Origin: Nitrososphaerales archaeon
Lineage (GTDB): Archaea; Thermoproteota; Nitrososphaeria; Nitrososphaerales; Nitrososphaeraceae
Length of the DNA stretch: 7,155 bases
Assembly: GCA_029237515.1 (NCBI GenBank)
Contig: JARBAV010000434.1
Coordinates: 1-7,155 of the forward strand
Reading direction: 5' to 3'
The notes beneath the pieces are model-generated. The model ran no database searches and was not told the DNA's origin. It saw only the letters and a list, made by a program, of their open reading frames with translations. Both the position numbers and the translations under genes were made by a program. Shown here piece by piece: positions 5,945-7,155 of this stretch (position 1 is the stretch's first letter; every line of letters starts with the position of its first letter).

Positions 5945-6880
5945 TTAACCTACAGGTTTAAAAATCTCCTGAATCTTGCACACGGAGCAGATCTGCTCGG
6001 TGCTGTCTCGACCACATTTCTCGCAAGCCCTTCTTAAGATAGATAGATCACCTCGCTTACGAATAAAAGCAGAAATATCGATTGTAGATTTGTACGTATT
6101 GTATTTTATTCCGGGATGAGCTTTCTCTAAATCATTTAAAAACTGTCGAATTTCTTCTCTTATACTTTCATCCGTATAAGGACATTGCTCGCTCTGAAAT
6201 GGAATTCCCTTTTGAAGTGCATAGAACACTATTTCTCGCTCGTAAGTTTCAGAAAGGGGTTTAATCTTCTTCATGTTGCCTGCCTTATAGATGGAAGAAG
6301 ATTGGTTCCAACCGATTCGATTTACATCGCCTGAAAGCAAATTAATCATAAATGTTTGTAACTCATCATCCAAATTGTGCGCCGTTGCAATTACATTTGC
6401 CCCTATCTGTTCTGCCGCCAAGTCTATTGCTCTTCTACGAAATGTCCCACAGATTGAACAGGATGTTAACTTTTCTGATGGTCTTTGCTTCATTGCTTCA
6501 TCCATGTGAGTTCCGAAGAGTTCTTCGTATGATAGGACAGTTAGTGGAACATCTAGATCGGAACAAAACGTTGATACAATCCTCAATGATTCATCTCGAT
6601 ATCCAGCGATACCTTCATCAATCGCAATTGCACTCACAGTAATTCCTTTGGATGCGTCAATTGTGGAGTTTAGAATGCTTAATAGAACCAAGCTATCCTT
6701 CCCTCCCGATGTCGCTACAGCCACATGATCCCCAAACTTGATCATTGAGAATTTATTTATCGTTCGTTGGACCTTGCGCTCTATAGAATTTAGGAAGCAT
6801 CTTTTGCAAAGCATCTCCCCTGAATATTCTCTAAAATAGACCGGCGGGTTTCTATTACACTTATTGCATGATTCCATCAT
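5945..6880 (-). CDS. tRNA 2-thiouridine synthase, NcsA/TtuA/Ncs6 family
   Basis: Members of this family adenylate a tRNA uridine and replace its 2-oxygen with sulfur, usually at wobble U34 (Ncs6/NcsA) or at U54 (TtuA). Sulfur comes from a SAMP/Urm1-type carrier or from a cluster-bound sulfide. The 311-residue product has the full architecture. An N-terminal zinc finger is formed by C5, C8, C25 and C28. The ATP-pyrophosphatase PP-loop is SGGKDS (58-63). Cluster ligands are C141 and C144 (SCSICGTFRRR) and C233 (EQCPY). TAHNLDDELQTFMINLLSGD (166-185) is typical of the family. A C-terminal zinc finger is formed by C286, C289, C298 and C301. All key residues are present. Sequence alone does not separate the U34 from the U54 enzyme, so I give no symbol. 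Two tandem ATG codons (6880 and 6877) start the frame. It is followed by the SRP RNA promoter after 60 bp. Confidence 0.93.
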   Translation of the reverse strand: MMESCNKCNRNPPVYFREYSGEMLCKRCFLNSIERKVQRTINKFSMIKFGDHVAVATSGGKDSLVLLSILNSTIDASKGITVSAIAIDEGIAGYRDESLRIVSTFCSDLDVPLTVLSYEELFGTHMDEAMKQRPSEKLTSCSICGTFRRRAIDLAAEQIGANVIATAHNLDDELQTFMINLLSGDVNRIGWNQSSSIYKAGNMKKIKPLSETYEREIVFYALQKGIPFQSEQCPYTDESIREEIRQFLNDLEKAHPGIKYNTYKSTIDISAFIRKRGDLSILRRACEKCGRDSTEQICSVCKIQEIFKPVG

Positions 6881-6917
6881 TAACTAAGAGGCTGCAAATG
6901 CAGAGGGATAATATTTC

Positions 6918-6926
6918 TTATTTAAG
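6918..6926 (-). promoter_or_regulatory. Probable TATA box of the thiolase gene
   Basis: The minus strand reads CTTAAATAA, about 42 bp before the ATG at 6880. A start 25 nt downstream gives a leader of about 16 nt. A second AT-rich option (AATATTAT, 6908-6915) would give a leader of only a few bases. Confidence 0.4.
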
Positions 6927-6940
6927 TCTTTTTGAAGTCC

Positions 6941-7095
6941 GACTTTGAAACTGACCGGGGCGCTAGGATGCATCAAGAAAAGATCAAACACACGAGCCAC
7001 GACAAATCCAGCCATCGGGACACAATGCAAGCATCAAAGATGTTTTAGTTCTGCCAGGCTACGAACCAAAAGATTCTAATTCCTGCCATTTTTGA
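6941..7095. other. Intergenic stretch without recognised gene
   Basis: No frame here gives a convincing protein; the longest start-to-stop on the plus strand is 26 codons (6968-7048) with no supporting signal. Two TTTTT tracts on the plus strand at 7089-7093 and 7099-7103 could terminate a plus-strand transcript, but I find no foldable RNA ahead of them that I recognise. Confidence 0.4.
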
Positions 7096-7155
7096 CTATT
7101 TTTGTTTATCTTTCTTTGAGCTTTGCCACCAATCAAGGTAGTCGTTGTGGACTCG
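7096..7155 (-). CDS. Possible C-terminal tail of a minus-strand gene (partial)
   Basis: On the minus strand the frame entering at 7155 reads 19 residues ending DYLDWWQSSKKDKQK before a TAG at 7098-7096. An aromatic segment followed by a lysine-rich tail looks like a natural C-terminus, and the orientation matches the thiolase gene 215 bp downstream. Nineteen open codons can occur by chance and no family is recognisable. Confidence 0.35.
   Translation of the reverse strand, partial: RVHNDYLDWWQSSKKDKQK

Noticed and set aside
6291..6642. Two plus-strand frames of 72 and 96 codons antisense to the thiolase gene
   Set aside because: They oppose the PP-loop enzyme and are explained by its codon pattern.
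6968..7048. A 26-codon histidine- and lysine-rich small frame on the plus strand
   Set aside because: It is too short, with no ribosome site, promoter or family support.
7020..7072. A tRNA-like start on the minus strand (GGTTCGTAGCCTGGCAGAAC)
   Set aside because: The remaining sequence does not fold into an anticodon arm and T arm with a matching acceptor stem.
1..7155. CRISPR arrays or regularly spaced repeats
   Set aside because: No repeat-spacer pattern is visible anywhere; the only tandem repeat seen is the short ATT tract.

Overview
The window reads as chromosomal DNA from an archaeon, most likely a Thaumarchaeota (Nitrososphaeria) member. It has an archaeal Dph2, an archaeal-type SRP (7S) RNA, TATA boxes about 25-27 bp upstream of the RNA 5' ends, an NcsA/TtuA-type tRNA thiolase, a BluB lower-ligand synthase, and an integrase of the style I associate with soil and marine thaumarchaea. 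Base composition is moderately AT-rich throughout. The lineage call is an inference from gene content, not from a database match.

Left edge (1-853, minus strand): a tyrosine recombinase/integrase gene runs off the window. It lies immediately downstream of the 3' end of a complete tRNA-Val(GAC) gene, with a degenerate T-arm-like fragment between them. This is the usual geometry of an element integrated at a tRNA gene, so the chromosome/element junction is probably here, with the element extending left beyond the window.

Centre (about 950-5423, plus strand): three genes, apparently separate transcription units. bluB (5,6-dimethylbenzimidazole synthase, TTG start) is followed by a large two-TM-anchored protein whose HD domain matches the class I cyclic-nucleotide phosphodiesterase motif order. 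Next comes dph2, which carries out the first step of diphthamide synthesis on elongation factor 2. The phosphodiesterase-like protein is the most unusual item in the window.

Right part (5538-7155, minus strand): a 521-bp stretch without protein-coding potential holds a full SRP RNA gene (about 5570-5884) with closing helix 1, a helix 6 GNAR loop, the helix 8 signature, its own TATA box and a T6 terminator. Upstream of it on the same strand is an ncsA/ttuA tRNA 2-thiolation gene with N- and C-terminal zinc fingers. The last 60 bases may encode the C-terminal tail of another minus-strand gene.

Functionally, dph2, the SRP RNA, tRNA-Val and ncsA/ttuA all serve translation or protein targeting. 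bluB serves cobalamin maturation. The phosphodiesterase-like gene has no obvious partner nearby.
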